39,158 nucleotides of DNA from Prototheca cutis (taxonomy: Eukaryota > Chlorophyta > Trebouxiophyceae > Chlorellales > Chlorellaceae), in NCBI GenBank assembly GCA_002897115.2, contig BCIH01000010.1, forward strand, positions 636,304 to 675,461, read 5' to 3'. The position numbers were made by a program, and so were the translations under genes. Within the stretch, counting starts at the first letter, position 1. Every line of letters begins with the position of its first letter. Of this stretch, positions 11,501-22,328 are shown piece after piece. The notes under the pieces were generated by a model. That model ran no database searches and was not told where the DNA came from. It worked only from the letters and a program-made list of their open reading frames with translations.

Positions 11501-13012
11501 CGGTGGCCCGGAACAGCGATTGGGACTCTGATTTCACCCTGTTTAAATCCGCACTCAAGGTGTGCCCCAACAGCGGCAAAGTCCTGCTGAACAGCGGCAT
11601 TCTGGCTACGCGTGCCGGTAACTTTGACCTGGCGCTGAAGCTGGAGGACCGGGCACTGGAACTTATCCCCGGATACTGCGAGCCTCGCTTCCACCGCGCG
11701 GCGGCGTTGCTGGGCAAGACGCGCATATCCGAGGCCGCCAGGGAGCTGCGTGCGTCGCTGGGTTGCCCGCAGGTGGCCAGCGCTGCGCTGCAGCAGCTCA
11801 ACGCCATCTACGCCAGCTGGGTCGAGCAGGCAGACGGGCAGGAGTCGTGGGTCACCGTCATGGACGCCTGGTCGGGAGTCCTGGCGCACCCCGAGGTCCA
11901 CCGCATAGAGGAAGCGGCCATGAACTGGGAGACCACCGCGTTTAGTGTGCTGGCCAACCCTCAGGTCAAGGACCCCGCTGCCGTGGCAAAGCGCCTGCTC
12001 ATCAACGCCATGCTCAAGCTGGAGCAGCTGGAACCCTCCGAGGCCGGGCCAACCGACGACCACCCAACTCGGCAGGCGGCCACGGACGAGGGTCTGGAGC
12101 GCCTGATCGACTGCATGCAAGCACGCTTCCCCATCATGGATGTGCTGGGAGAAGTGGACGGGAACCTGACACACCCCAGGGTCAAAACCGTGCTGTACGC
12201 CTACCTGGCCGAGCTGCCCCGCACCCAGTGCCATCTGCGTCTGGTGGACATCCTCGGAGAGCCCTTTGTCCCACGCCTCATGCCCTTTCACTCAAAATTC
12301 ATCAACGCGTACGTTGGAGATCAGCGGGTTCGTTTTCTAGCGCCTGGTTCTGGTTGCTGCTTGGACGGGGGGCAGTGTGAAGGGTGGGTCTGTACATCAA
12401 ACGACATGCCCCCTCTCTTTCCCCTTTCCCAACCACCAGCCGACTGACCAACAGGCCAATCCACCAAAGCCCCTGTGCAGGATGCAAAAGGCTGACCCCA
12501 GTGACCCCTGGCTCCAGTCGGCCTGGGCCCAGGTGCTGCAGGCCGAAGGCCGAGGTCAAGAATCCCTGGCCCACCTCCGCGCCGCGGCCATGCTCTTCCA
12601 GGACGCCGCGCGGCGGCTGCTGGGCGTGGAGGGTCCAGGGGATGAAGAAAACGGAGAGCCGTTGCCGCTGGGGCGTGACGGGGAGCCCCTGCGCCCCGCG
12701 GGGGCCGTGGGGGAGATCGTTGCGGCCCATGTCCAGCTGGAGCAGGCCATGAGAGTGCAGGGCTATGGCCCGGACGCACGGTGCCAGGTGCTGGGGTATG
12801 GCCTGAGGGCGCTGCAGGGCCTGCTGCCCCTGACCGACAGCCAGCCGGCACTGGCTCGCCTGCTGGAAGCCAAGGTCCTGGAGATAGAAATGGCCGCAGA
12901 CAGGCTGGACGGCTGTTCGCTGCTGGAACATGCAGAAGGCACGGGCGGGCAGGCTGAGCGCCCAGGATCTGCGAGGGCGCAAGGAGAAAGCGCAGCGCAC
13001 GACGAGCTCTGA
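8564..13012 (+). CDS. TMTC-like ER O-mannosyltransferase with TPR-like region
   Basis: Resembles animal TMTC1-4, multi-pass ER proteins that O-mannosylate luminal proteins. Exons: 8564-8752, 8901-8962, 9128-9195, 9478-9559, 9689-9974, 10151-10333, 10457-10558, 10782-11181, 11372-12308, 12481-13012 (946 aa, frame closed). Family landmarks: WAGFVFDDN with the Asp pair (about D58-D59) expected in the first luminal loop, HDFWG, SYRPLTVLLFR, FAVHPIHTEAVAGVVGAAEL, ALCKETGITV, LSADWSYPCVPLVRSWADPRNL, and SNILFYVGTFLAERLLVLPSVGL. About eight to ten hydrophobic helices follow. After NSDWDSDFTLFKSALKVCP comes a soluble helical region consistent with TPRs (NSGKVLLNSGILATRAGNFD). The first two TPR-like units are clear; the last 300 residues are diverged. 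An ATG at 8636 is an alternative start. N at 11106. Confidence 0.85.
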
Positions 13013-13363
13013 ACGCATGCTGCTTCCGTTCCTGTTCTTTCTTTCTGCACCACCCTCGGAGCGTGCTGGGTGCTTTGTGCGGGGTTATGTCGCTGTCCGC
13101 CTTATTCAAGCCAGTCCACTCGACAAAGCAAACAACAGGCGGCATGCGCATGGTCGGACGGCTCCGACCTTGATGCCTGTCGACTTGGCAGCGGCGCATA
13201 CAGGTGCATTTCCCCCCGAGGCGACCGTTTATTCTTCTTCTCTGTGGCGTGGGAGAGTGCCCCGCGCACCTCTGCATGCGCGAGCCAGGGTACGGCAGCA
13301 TGCAGCCTCGACATGACCTTGGCCATGTGGTCGCTGGCTCCCAACCTCCTACCCTTCAAGCGA
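13013..13363. other. convergent 3' region TMTC/argC
   Basis: About 350 bp between the stop codons of two converging genes. No conserved open frame, tRNA-like element or clear poly(A) signal was seen. Confidence 0.45.
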
Positions 13364-15733
13364 TCAAGGGTACAGCGCCTGCTGCATCAGCCCCGTCGTC
13401 TCGGGGATGCCGGTCATCAGGTTCAAGTTCTGAACAGCCTGGCCCGACGCTCCTTTGACCAGATTGTCGATCACTGCAGGGTGATTTCGGGTGGGGAATT
13501 TTTTTGAACGAAAATTCCCCCCTGCATCTCGGGCCCTGAAAAACACACACACAATCCCCCAAAGATGTCGTCCAAATCGCATCAATCAACACACCAAACA
13601 ACATTGCACTGCTGCTCACCAGAGATGACGATGGCCCTGCCCGGCAGGCGGTCTGGGAACACGGCAATGTGGTTGAAGTTGGTGCCCCGAACGTGGTGCG
13701 TCTGAGGCACTGTGCCCTCTGGCAGCACATGCACAAACGGCTCGTCCGCATACCGCTCCTGCACGGCGGGGGAGTGAGGGTCAGTCGGGACTCCTGCTGC
13801 TCAGCAATTGGGGTATCTTCTCAATGGCGACAACGGGAAGGGGCTGGACTCAAACATCCTGGGCCCACCTCGAGTGTCCTGCGCAGGTCGTCGACGGTGG
13901 CGCCGCCGGCCAGCTTGACGTAGCAGTCGCTCTCCATGCCGCGGGTCATGGGCATGAGGTGGGGGGTGAAGCTCACACGCACGTCCCGCCCCGCCGCATC
14001 AGTCAGGCCCTGCGAGCGCGCGGAGTGGTGAGATGATGATGACACCAGCCTCTGTACCCAAACCCTTGTGCAATGGGGAGACCACCAATCATATCCGCCC
14101 CTTCTCCCTTTCATCTCACACACACATTCAGCCCCAACACATAGATGACACAAAAAAATGCACACCTGCTCAATCTCGGGCATGTGGCGGTGCTTTCCCA
14201 CGCCATAGGCATTGATGCCCTCGGTCGCTTCGGCGTAGAGGAGGTTGACCTTGGCGCTCCGCCCAGCGCCCGAGATGCCAGACTTGGCGTCGATGATGAT
14301 GTCGTCGGCCGAAATCAGGCCGTGCCCCAGCAGCGGGACCAGGGGAAGCTGCACAGAAGTCGGGTAGCAGCCAGGGTTGGCCACCACACGCGCCATCCTG
14401 GAACGTTGTTTGGGCCGTTGCGTTCGGGTGTCGTATGGGCGTTACAGGGCAGGGATGGGTGATGGACTTGAACCCTGCCTCGCGGCGGGAGACCAACAAC
14501 ATGCAAAAATGGACAGAATATAGTTTCTTTTATTAAAAAACCTGCAATACGCACAGAAAAAGGACCTCACCGGACGGCATCGCGGTGGAGCTCAGTGAGC
14601 CCGTAGACAACTTCCTTTTGCAGCTCCTTTGCCTTGTGCTCTCCGCCATACCTGTGCCGCAAGGGAGAGCGAGTGAGGTTGTATTCCAGCGATGCTGAGC
14701 TGTTTTCTGAGTGTCTGTCTGCCACATGTGTCGCACAGCCCCCGCGCCCCCAACACCCACCCACCCACCCACCCAAGAGAGAACCACTTTGAAAGACCGA
14801 CAACAAGGCAAGGACAGCTTACCATGCGGCGTAGGTATCAGGGTTGCGCAGGCGGAAATCGGCCGACAGATCGACGACCTTGATGTGGGTGGGCAGTCCC
14901 GCCACCACTTCCTGTGTGGTGGCATGGGGCAGGCAGCAGAAGACGGCATCCACACCATCCCAGGCCACGTCCTCGATCTTCGTCAGCCGGGGCACGGCCG
15001 GGGCGGTGCGCAGGTGGGGGAAAACCTCGCGAAACTCCTTGCCTGCCTCGCGGTTCCCCGTCATCGCCGTGATGGCAAAGCTGGGGTGCAAGCTCAACAG
15101 CCGCACAACCTCCTCGCCCGTGTACCCAGACGCGCCCAGCACCGCAATCCGCGTCTTTTCAGGGCCAGCCGCCGCCTGTTGATGGGTTTCAAGTATTGTT
15201 GGGCAGGGGGGCGTCAGAAGNTTGAAAAACGTACAATTGGCTGATGGTTTTGCGAAGTCTGCCGTGATGCATCGTTGCAATGAGTGCACTGGCCTGCTTG
15301 CCCGAAAAGATGGAACTCAGAAACTCGCTCATCCCACTCACAACACTCGCATATACTTGGGGGGGGCGGGCGGGGGCCCTGACTAGCCCAAAAGCATGGC
15401 ATGCCCTGTGCTACAGTTCAGCCAATACTCCAGACAAACCCATCTGCCATCCAGCAAGACCCTTGCTCCCCCATGACACAGCGCTGACAGAGCACCAGCC
15501 CCACTCAATCCGGGGATCCCTAGGGCAAGATCCGCGAGGTGCCAACTGCCCGGCGAAAAGACCGCCTCGCACCAAGCCCCTTATCCATTCCCATGGACTC
15601 TGTCTGAGCACACCGGAATACCCACCGCATATGAAGCGGATGCCCGGCATGCCAACCTGCGGGCCGCCTGTTGAGGCCTGTGGGCCTGCACCGAGCTGCG
15701 CGGTGCCGGCCTGGCAGTCAGAGCTCCAACCAT
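13364..15733 (-). CDS. argC: N-acetyl-gamma-glutamyl-phosphate reductase, plastid-targeted
   Basis: Third enzyme of arginine synthesis; reduces N-acetylglutamyl-5-phosphate to the semialdehyde with NADPH. Exons: 15733-15626, 15175-14823, 14651-14571, 14397-14166, 14009-13869, 13758-13620, 13473-13364 (387 aa, frame closed). The first exon encodes a Ser/Arg/Ala-rich leader free of acidic residues ([20 protein letters not shown]...), typical of a chloroplast transit peptide. The Rossmann motif GASGYTG lies at 50-56, the catalytic Cys in NPGCYPT at about 191, and the His motif HRHMPEIE at about 250-257. C-terminal [23 protein letters not shown] and [13 protein letters not shown] are family signatures. 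Ending the first exon at 15626 and skipping a 450-bp intron is inferred; ORF-only calling would start at 15289 and lose the leader. Confidence 0.92.
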
Positions 15734-16103
15734 GACGACGTTCCTTGCCCAGCAAAACCTTCCTGCACGGTCTTGCTCGATAAATACCAATCGAATATCA
15801 ATGCGAAAAGAGCATGGTTTTGTTTGACTGTATTTTTGTGCCCGAAACGTGCTTGTGCTTAGCACCAGGTGTGGGCTCTGCCCGCGCCGGCCTAATGCCA
15901 CGTGCTCGTTCCAGAGAGAAGCGGAGCACCTCTCCCAACCCCCCATGCTGCGGGAGCCCCAACTCGAGGTTCATGTCATCACCCCTCTGCATGCATAAAC
16001 ACGTACCAGAAACAAACAAAAGTCAGTGAGTACATTCAATTGAAGCACCTCCTTTTAATAACATTATTNTAAGCGTCGCATTCTTGCAGCACAGGACGAA
16101 AAC
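15734..16103. promoter_or_regulatory. divergent intergenic region argC / small membrane protein
   Basis: 370 bp separating two divergent start codons. Relatively AT-rich, with one N (16069). A CTTGCAG just upstream of 16090 could be the acceptor of a 5'-UTR intron of the plus-strand gene. No clear promoter motif. Confidence 0.45.
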
Positions 16104-16337
16104 ATGGCGGTGTCCAGCGACGACCTGTTTGCCCCTGTGCCCACCCGCCCCGTCCCCAAGCGCGAGCCCAACTACATGATGCTGACCCCCATTGTCTGGG
16201 CCCCCATCATGTACAGCATGCGGCACGGACTCAAGGGCCGCGTGCCTCCGCGCACGCAGCACACCCTGTTCTTCGCTGCTACCTGCATGGCGCTCTTCCA
16301 CGCCGGGACGGTTATGTTCACCGACAGCACCGTCTGA
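16104..16337 (+). CDS. small two-helix membrane protein, 77 aa, unknown
   Basis: Single-exon frame with a good start context (AAAACATGG). The N-terminus is hydrophilic and proline-rich (about 1-23). Two hydrophobic stretches follow, MMLTPIVWAPIMYSM (about 25-39) and TLFFAATCMALFHAGTVMF (about 54-72), joined by a basic loop (RHGLKGRVPPRTQ) and ending in DSTV. This layout is common in small accessory subunits of organellar membrane complexes, but I do not recognise the family. A TGTAA lies about 200 bp after the stop. Position next to argC gives no functional hint. Confidence 0.7.
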   Translation: MAVSSDDLFAPVPTRPVPKREPNYMMLTPIVWAPIMYSMRHGLKGRVPPRTQHTLFFAATCMALFHAGTVMFTDSTV

Positions 16338-16537
16338 GACAAGCCCGCATGCGCTCCGTGGATTTGCCATATTGATTTTGAGTTTCCCCCCTAGCATGCA
16401 GTGTGCGGACGGCTCTGCTCCTGGTCTGAACTGATCTCCTTTCCTTTCATTTTGGTCGGTCCCCACCCCAAACGAACTTGCGCTGCCGGAACTGAACTGT
16501 GCGCTCCTCCCAAGCTCCAGTTGAAGGCAGGCCCTCC

Positions 16538-16542
16538 TGTAA
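16538..16542 (+). terminator. TGTAA poly(A) signal of the 77-aa gene
   Basis: Chlorophyte-type TGTAA about 200 bp downstream of the stop at 16337, shortly before the end of the converging RBM42-like gene. Confidence 0.4.
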
Positions 16543-16586
16543 CAACACATTGTACAGTACAGGACACACCCCAGGGAGCACCATCA

Positions 16587-18083
16587 TCATCGGCTGTGGT
16601 AGAATCCACCAGCGCTGGCTCCAAATCCGGCGGCACCGGGGCCTTTGGATCGTTTATCTGGCTTGGGCTGCTTCTGCTCGACGACCCGCTTCACCGCCTT
16701 GCCTGTCCTGTTGTCCACGACCTGTCGGTCGTCCCACGTGCTCTTCTTCAGCTGCACCGGCCGATTGCCTGGGGGAGGTTTGGGGGGACCGAGGAGGGGG
16801 CCAATGCGGGTGGGTGGATTGGGTTCTGCTGGTCATGACCTGGCATGATCGGTCGCGATCTGGCCTTGTCACCGCACATTTATTCCCACCCAAGAAAGCG
16901 TGTCCCTCCCTGCCTCCCTGTACCCCAGACAGTAGCAGCAAGGGGCCAAGAATCACGGGCTCACTCTCCTCCAGCGCACCAATGTAGGCGCCCTGCATCT
17001 CCTTGAGGACCCTCGCTCCCTCGATGGGGTCTTGGAAACTGGCAAACCCATAGCCTTTGGATTTTTTATTCCAGTTGTTCCGCACGATCTTTGCCTTGTT
17101 AAAGGACGAATAGCCCTGGAACGCGGCCGTGAGAACGACGTCGCTGACCTGCGGCGTGANGGTTTTAGTATTGCCTTATTTTGAAGGGGTGAGACGGGGT
17201 GATGGATTGCGTGATACCTGATCTGATCACCATGGGCGCATTTGGGCAACGCCCACGACTTGCCCGGAATTTCCCCCGGAATTTCCCCCGGAATTTCCCC
17301 CAAATTCCACAACCAAAACACACACCTCGTTCCCAAGGTTTCCGACGAATATCCGAAAGTCATTGGCGGGCCACTCGGTCAACGTGGTGTCCACCCAGCG
17401 CTTGCCCGCCGCCTCACGCAGGAGGGCTTCCTTCTTCACCGGCGGCTGCTCGGGCGCGGTGGGCGGTGCGGCACTCACGCCCGCGGCAGCCGCTGCCCCG
17501 TAGAAATCTGGGACAGCTGCGGCTGCAGGCACCGGGATTGTCATGCCGGCAGGGGGCTTGTACGTCGGCGGCTCCGGAGGGGGTGGCACAGGGGGTGCGG
17601 GCGCGGCAGCTGCAGACGGGCCCTCTGATGGCGCGGGCGGAGGCCCGGGGGGCGGGGGCCCCAGCGGCCGGGCGGCCCCAACCACCGCCCCAGCCGGACC
17701 GGGAACCTGGTCCTGTTGGCTCGGGGGTCGTGGTGGTGCAGACAGCTGCGCGGCACGGTGGAGTGTCTGGGGAGGCCTGGACAGCGTCGCTGCTCGCGGG
17801 GGAGGTGGCACCCGCGGTGGCTGCAGGGGCGGGGGAGGCAGCCGGGGAGGCGGGACAGGAGACGGGACTGCTGGTCCAATCTCTTCCTGGGCAGGGAGCA
17901 GTTGGGCATGGGGCGACGTGAACTCTCAAATGTTCAACACCCGCGTGCTCCCTACACGATGAGGGTGCAAATCGACTCTCCATGCGTTGCTCATCAACCA
18001 CAAAACCATGCCTTGGCTGGTGCAGCATCGAGGCTCGCCAGCTCCNCCTCAAAATTGGCCAGCTCCGCATCTAAATCCGCCAT
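16587..18083 (-). CDS. RBM42: RBM42-like RNA-binding protein (RRM)
   Basis: Nuclear RRM protein of the RBM42 type, linked to pre-mRNA splicing. Exons: 18083-18012, 17886-17326, 17148-16980, 16768-16587 (327 aa). A short acidic N-terminal helix (MADLDAELANFE) is followed by about 120 residues rich in Pro and Ala. The RRM runs from NDFRIFVGNLGNE (RNP2) through SFNKAKIVRNNWNKKSKGYGFASF (RNP1 is the KGYGFASF part) to GNRPVQLKKSTW; the C-terminal tail is basic. Exons 2-4 join cleanly. The exon 1-2 junction is the weak point: no phase-0 GT donor exists after AAPAK, so I used a GC donor at 18011. N at 18047. Confidence 0.85.
17264..17301. repeat. 12-bp tandem repeat in RBM42 intron
   Basis: Three tandem copies of the 12-mer CCGGAATTTCCC, plus a degenerate fourth (CCAAATTCC). 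The core GGAATTTCC is nearly self-complementary. It lies in the intron after the second RBM42 coding exon. Confidence 0.85.
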
Positions 18084-18452
18084 TGTCCTTGGCGTCCTGC
18101 GATGCGCGCTTGCAGCGAAAGTCGACGTGCGCAGAGCGCCGTGTCGCGCGGTGCTTGTCCGTCGGCCTCACTGTTTAAAGGCGCTAGCGCGCCTACATTC
18201 CCCGACTGGGACGGCACATCTCATAGCACATAATCACGATTTTGGTAACATTCGGGTAAATATTGCTGTGTTGAGTTCCTGGTGGCATTTTCTGGTATCT
18301 ACAGGTCCCGGATGGATTCTCGATTGGGGGGCCAAAAATCTCGCATGCCCGACAGGCTGCCCGAGACCACTCCCATGCACACCCATGTCTAGCTGCTGAC
18401 GACACCAATCGTAGATGCAGGCACATTCTTTTGCACGCTGCCATGCATCACG
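18084..18452. promoter_or_regulatory. RBM42 upstream / LCMT1 downstream region
   Basis: About 370 bp between the RBM42 start and the LCMT1 stop, both on the minus strand. It should contain the RBM42 promoter and LCMT1 3' UTR. No clear motif. Confidence 0.4.
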
Positions 18453-19991
18453 TCATCGAGGCAGCAGGTGCAGGTCTGCAAGGACACCTGCCTTGTCCTT
18501 AATTCCAAGCGTGATGCAGTAGTGCGACTGGATCAGGTCCCATTCTTCAAACTCGTCAAAGATCTCGAGCCGCTGGACCCGTCGCAGCGCCACTGGATCC
18601 AATTCCCTGGGGCAGTTGGTTTTCGGGGATTGGGGGAATAGTGGAGGACACTGGTGACGGGATGGGGTGGCAGCGGCCGTTCTCGCCCTTTGGTGGTTCA
18701 CGACGGCAGCCTGGCGGGCGGGCTGATGCCTTTCGGCTGCCCTCCGTCCTCCTAGCAGACAAGAGCTCACCAAACACACAGAAACCAAAGCAGTGGGAAG
18801 GATACCTGTAGACAGTGCCCATTTCCTCGGCTTCCGCTCTCTCCCAGCCGGCCCGTCGCAAGCGGGCAGTCTGTGCGTCGAGGTCCTTGCAGATGCCGAG
18901 CAGTGGGCACCCCCGCGCCTCCAGGTTGACCAGCATCTGCCGCCCAAAGGCATCGTCGGGCCTTATTTGCTCGTACACCGCCACCGCCGCGCTTTCCAGC
19001 TCGGCCGCCACCCAGGTCAGCACTGCCTCGCTTTGGCTCGGTTCCAAGTACACCAGCACGCATTCCGCCAGCACCAGGGTCGGTGTGCCGGGGTCCAACC
19101 CCGTGCCACGGACGGCCGCCGCCAGCTGTCCCTGATCGCGCAGGTCTGCCGGTGCCAGCGCGTATTTCGCGCAGCGCAGACCGCGATGGGGGTCCGATTG
19201 TCCCGCGGTTTCCTCCTCCTCCCAGCCCACCAGTCGCGCCAAGGCCGGCGTGCGGCGGATGATCCCGGCCTTGTGCGCGCAGACCTGTGTGGTGGGGGGA
19301 GGGAGAACCCATTTTTGTTGGATAGCACTTGCGTCAGAGGCGGTGCGGGCAGCGACCAAGCAGAGGTCCTTCGCTTCCGCTGGGCCCTCTTCATTCGTAA
19401 ACCCTTCTCCGGCTCACCGGCTCGATGTCAATCTCGATGTACTTGGAGATGCTGTACCTGCCCATCTCCTCCAGCTGCCAGAACAGGGTGTCGTACCCAG
19501 CGCCCAGGCTCAGCACTTGGAATGCAGCTCCGCACAGGCATGCGGCGAACCGGCCCACGAGTTCCACAAAGGCCTCGTGCCGTGCAAAGTATCCTGTGTG
19601 GTATCCGGGGCGTCAACACATAGAACAGTTCCCGATACAGGGAACTGCCTTGGGTTTTCCATTTGCATTTCAACAGGCCCCACCACAGGTTTGCACTCAC
19701 CGCGGTTGATCAGCGGGGCACGCCTCTGCGGTGCCCTCACAAAATGGTGCACATGGTCGTCTTTGAAGTAACCCAGTTTCACGCATGACCTGACAGAAAC
19801 AGAGAGCTCGGGAACATCGGTTTACAGCCTCCCTGTGGCCTGGCGGGCCACACTTGTGGCCAGTCCACGGAACAGCAGCCGCATCCCGTGCCAGGCCCCT
19901 CTCCTACTCACAGCTTGCTGATCTGGGCGTCGTCATTTGTTTCAGCGACACGCGATGGAGGGCTTTTGCCGAGGGGCAGCTTCAACTCCAT
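18453..19991 (-). CDS. LCMT1: leucine carboxyl methyltransferase 1 (PP2A methyltransferase)
   Basis: Methylates the C-terminal Leu of the PP2A catalytic subunit using S-adenosylmethionine, which controls holoenzyme assembly. Exons: 19991-19912, 19789-19701, 19593-19418, 19284-18806, 18606-18453 (325 aa, frame closed; family about 330). Motifs: AETNDDAQISKLSCVKLGYFK, HHFVRAPQRRAPLINRGYFAR, the SAM-binding loop LGAGYDT (about 86-92) followed by LFWQL, YIEIDIEP, ADLRD, LVLAECVLVYLEPSQSE, VYEQIRPDDAFGRQM and a C-terminal EFEEWDLIQSHYCITLGI. The short first exon (80 nt) is supported by the TNDDAQISKL family signature spanning its end. Confidence 0.92.
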
Positions 19992-20397
19992 GTTTCCTCA
20001 CACGGGACCTTCAGGAGAGTGGGGACGAGGGTGCCATTGGTCCCGCCCACGATGCAAAGCACCACTCCACGAACAGGGCTACAGACTCTACAGAGATCTA
20101 CATGGAATCTGAATGAAGCATTGAAACAATGATGTGTAAAGTGGATGTTGTGTGAGATTGCCTGTCCCCGATGGATTCAAGACCCCGCAGAGCCCGGGGA
20201 GGAGGGGAAAAATCCGAGACTTTGCGCATGCGCTGCATCGTGGGGGGAGGACCTGGCATTCTCGCTTTCCAAAGCTGTCGGGTGGGCCGCTGTTCCAGCC
20301 CGTGGTTCACGTGCTCCATGTTGACGGAAATATGAACGTCCCACGTGCGAGCTGCAGTCTCGTCTTTGACACTCGTCCCGACACCAGAGCAGACGCC
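19992..20397. promoter_or_regulatory. divergent region LCMT1/bHLH with two G-boxes
   Basis: 406 bp between divergent starts. CACGTG palindromes lie at 20307-20312 and 20342-20347, the second about 50 bp upstream of the bHLH start. The encoded bHLH carries the H-E-R residues expected of E-box/G-box binders, so autoregulation is possible. Confidence 0.5.
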
Positions 20398-22328
20398 ATG
20401 GACCCGGGATTCCCGGGTCGTCATCCCGGCGAGGCAGGGGATGCCGGGGTGCACCCTTCATCGGATGTTGGGCAGGCGAGCATGACGCCTGCTGCCCTGC
20501 AGGCCCTGCTCGCCGCGACGGGGGGCCGTGGCTCGGCCTTTGGCCCCGTGCCCGTGCAGGCCCCGCACCCCGGCGCCTTTGGCGCGGAGGCCGGGGCCGG
20601 GCAGCAGATGGGCCCCGGCTCCGTGCACCTCTTTAACCAGCTGCTCAACCAGCAGAGCCTCGCCCAGCTCGCGGCCTTCCAGGACCAGCCACACACCCCC
20701 AACCTGGTCCAGCCCGCCCACACCACCGCGCACGACCCCGGCGCGGGGCCCGGGCCCGAAGCGCCCGGCGGCGCCGGCACGGGCCCCGCCGGGGCGGGCA
20801 AGAAGTCGCGCGGCGGCAAGGGGACCGGCGGCGCCGGTGGCGCGGGCGCCGGTGCCGCCGGCAGCTACGCCATGCGCCACCAGCTGGCCGAAGCTCGGCG
20901 CCGCTCGCGTATCAACGGCCGTCTGGAGTCGCTGCGTGAGGTCGTCCCGCACTCGGACCGTTCCAACACGGCGACGTTTTTAGAGGAGGTACTCGTGTAT
21001 GTCCAGGGCCTGCAACGTCGAGTGGCGGAGCTGGAAGCGAGGCTCGGAATTCCAGCAGGCGCAGCCGTACCAGCTGCTATGGCACCGCAGCTCCAGCAGC
21101 ACATGCCGCCGGTCACCACGCAGGCGCAGCAGGACCAGGGTGCTGTGCAGCAGCTGCAGGAGCGCCACGACGCAGCGGCGGTGCCTCGCGACCAGGGTCC
21201 ACACCACCAGGACCTGCATCACCACCACCAGCAGCCACGCAGCCTGGCAGACCAGCTCCAGGATGTGGCAGCGGCGGCGGCGACGGGCTTGAACGCCGAA
21301 GCTGGACGGGTGCCGGCGGACGGCAGTGCCCCGGCAGGGTCGCCGCCGGTGACTGGCGCGGGCGAGCCTGCCCAGGGCTCTGGCCCTGGCTCGTCGACGG
21401 AGGCATCGCAGCGCCCGTCCTCCCGCCAGGGCCGGCCCAGCCCTCTGGCCACAGAGCTCTCCGCCGCGGCGGGGGCACAGTTGTCTCCGCAGCAGCAGCT
21501 GGGCAAGCTGGGTGGATACCCTCCCGACATCAAGCCCCGGGGGCCAGGTCAATCTGACCCCGGCACTGATGTCCAGGAGCAGCATGCCCAACGCCAACCG
21601 TCGCCGATGGGAATGCCACTCATGCACGCAGCACAACAGCAACAGCCCGGCATGCCACAGGGCAGCGGGTCCGCTGGCGGCGGCCCGCCAGGGCCGGGGA
21701 GCGACGCGCACCGCGGCGGCGGCTGGGCCGGCGGGGGCCTGCGCCTCGCGCCACCGGACTTTGCGCAGCTCGCGGCACGCGGAGCGCTTGACCCCGGCGC
21801 GCTGCACGCGCTGCAGCACGGCGCCGGGCTGTCGGGCGTGGGGATGCACGCGGCGCAGGGTTACGGCGCTGCCGGCGGGCTTCCGCTCATGGACGCGGCG
21901 GCCATGGCCGGCTGGCCACGTGCGGCGGGGCCAGGGGGNGCGGGGCCCCAGAGTCAAAGCCAGGGCATGCCGGCGGCGTTGGGTCAGGACCAGCTGCGCC
22001 TGCTGGCTTCCGTCTACGGTGGCGCTGTGGCGCCGCAGGAGGTGAGTCCATGTGTTGCTGTGCTGGAGTATTTGTGTTCTTTTGGGGTACTGCGGATGTG
22101 ATTCCATTTCGTATTTGAGGGGGTGGGATTGTCCAGGCGTGCTGTGCTGCGAGAGGCCAAGGTCGACTCGAAGCCGCTCGTCATTATCCTGTAGTCAACC
22201 CACATGCTCCCCCCCACAACCCATCTCTGCAGCCACAGCAGCAGGGCGTCGGCCATATCGCCGGCCAAGCGGACAGCAGGCAGGCCAAGCGACCGCGAGC
22301 GGGGAGCACCCCGCCGCCTGGCTACTAG
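20398..22328 (+). CDS. bHLH transcription factor (BIM-like bHLH)
   Basis: Putative nuclear DNA-binding factor. Exons: 20398-22041 and 22233-22328 (579 aa). The bHLH spans about 161-212: basic region HQLAEARRRSRINGR with H161, E165, R169 (the H-E-R triad of E-box binders), helix 1 LESLREVVPH, loop SDRSNTAT, helix 2 FLEEVLVYVQGLQRRVAELE, running into a short zipper-like extension. The helix/loop resembles plant BIM-type proteins. The rest is low complexity: Gly/Ala/Pro-rich before, Gln/His/Pro-rich after. A basic RQAKRPR near the C-terminus may be a nuclear localisation signal. The frame is open upstream to an ATG at 20152, but that would put both G-boxes inside coding sequence; GCCATGG at 20398 is preferred. 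N at 21939. Confidence 0.85.

Noticed and set aside
20152..20397. 82-codon N-terminal extension of the bHLH
   Set aside because: Open but without domain content, and it would place two G-boxes and the likely promoter within coding sequence; kept only as an alternative start.
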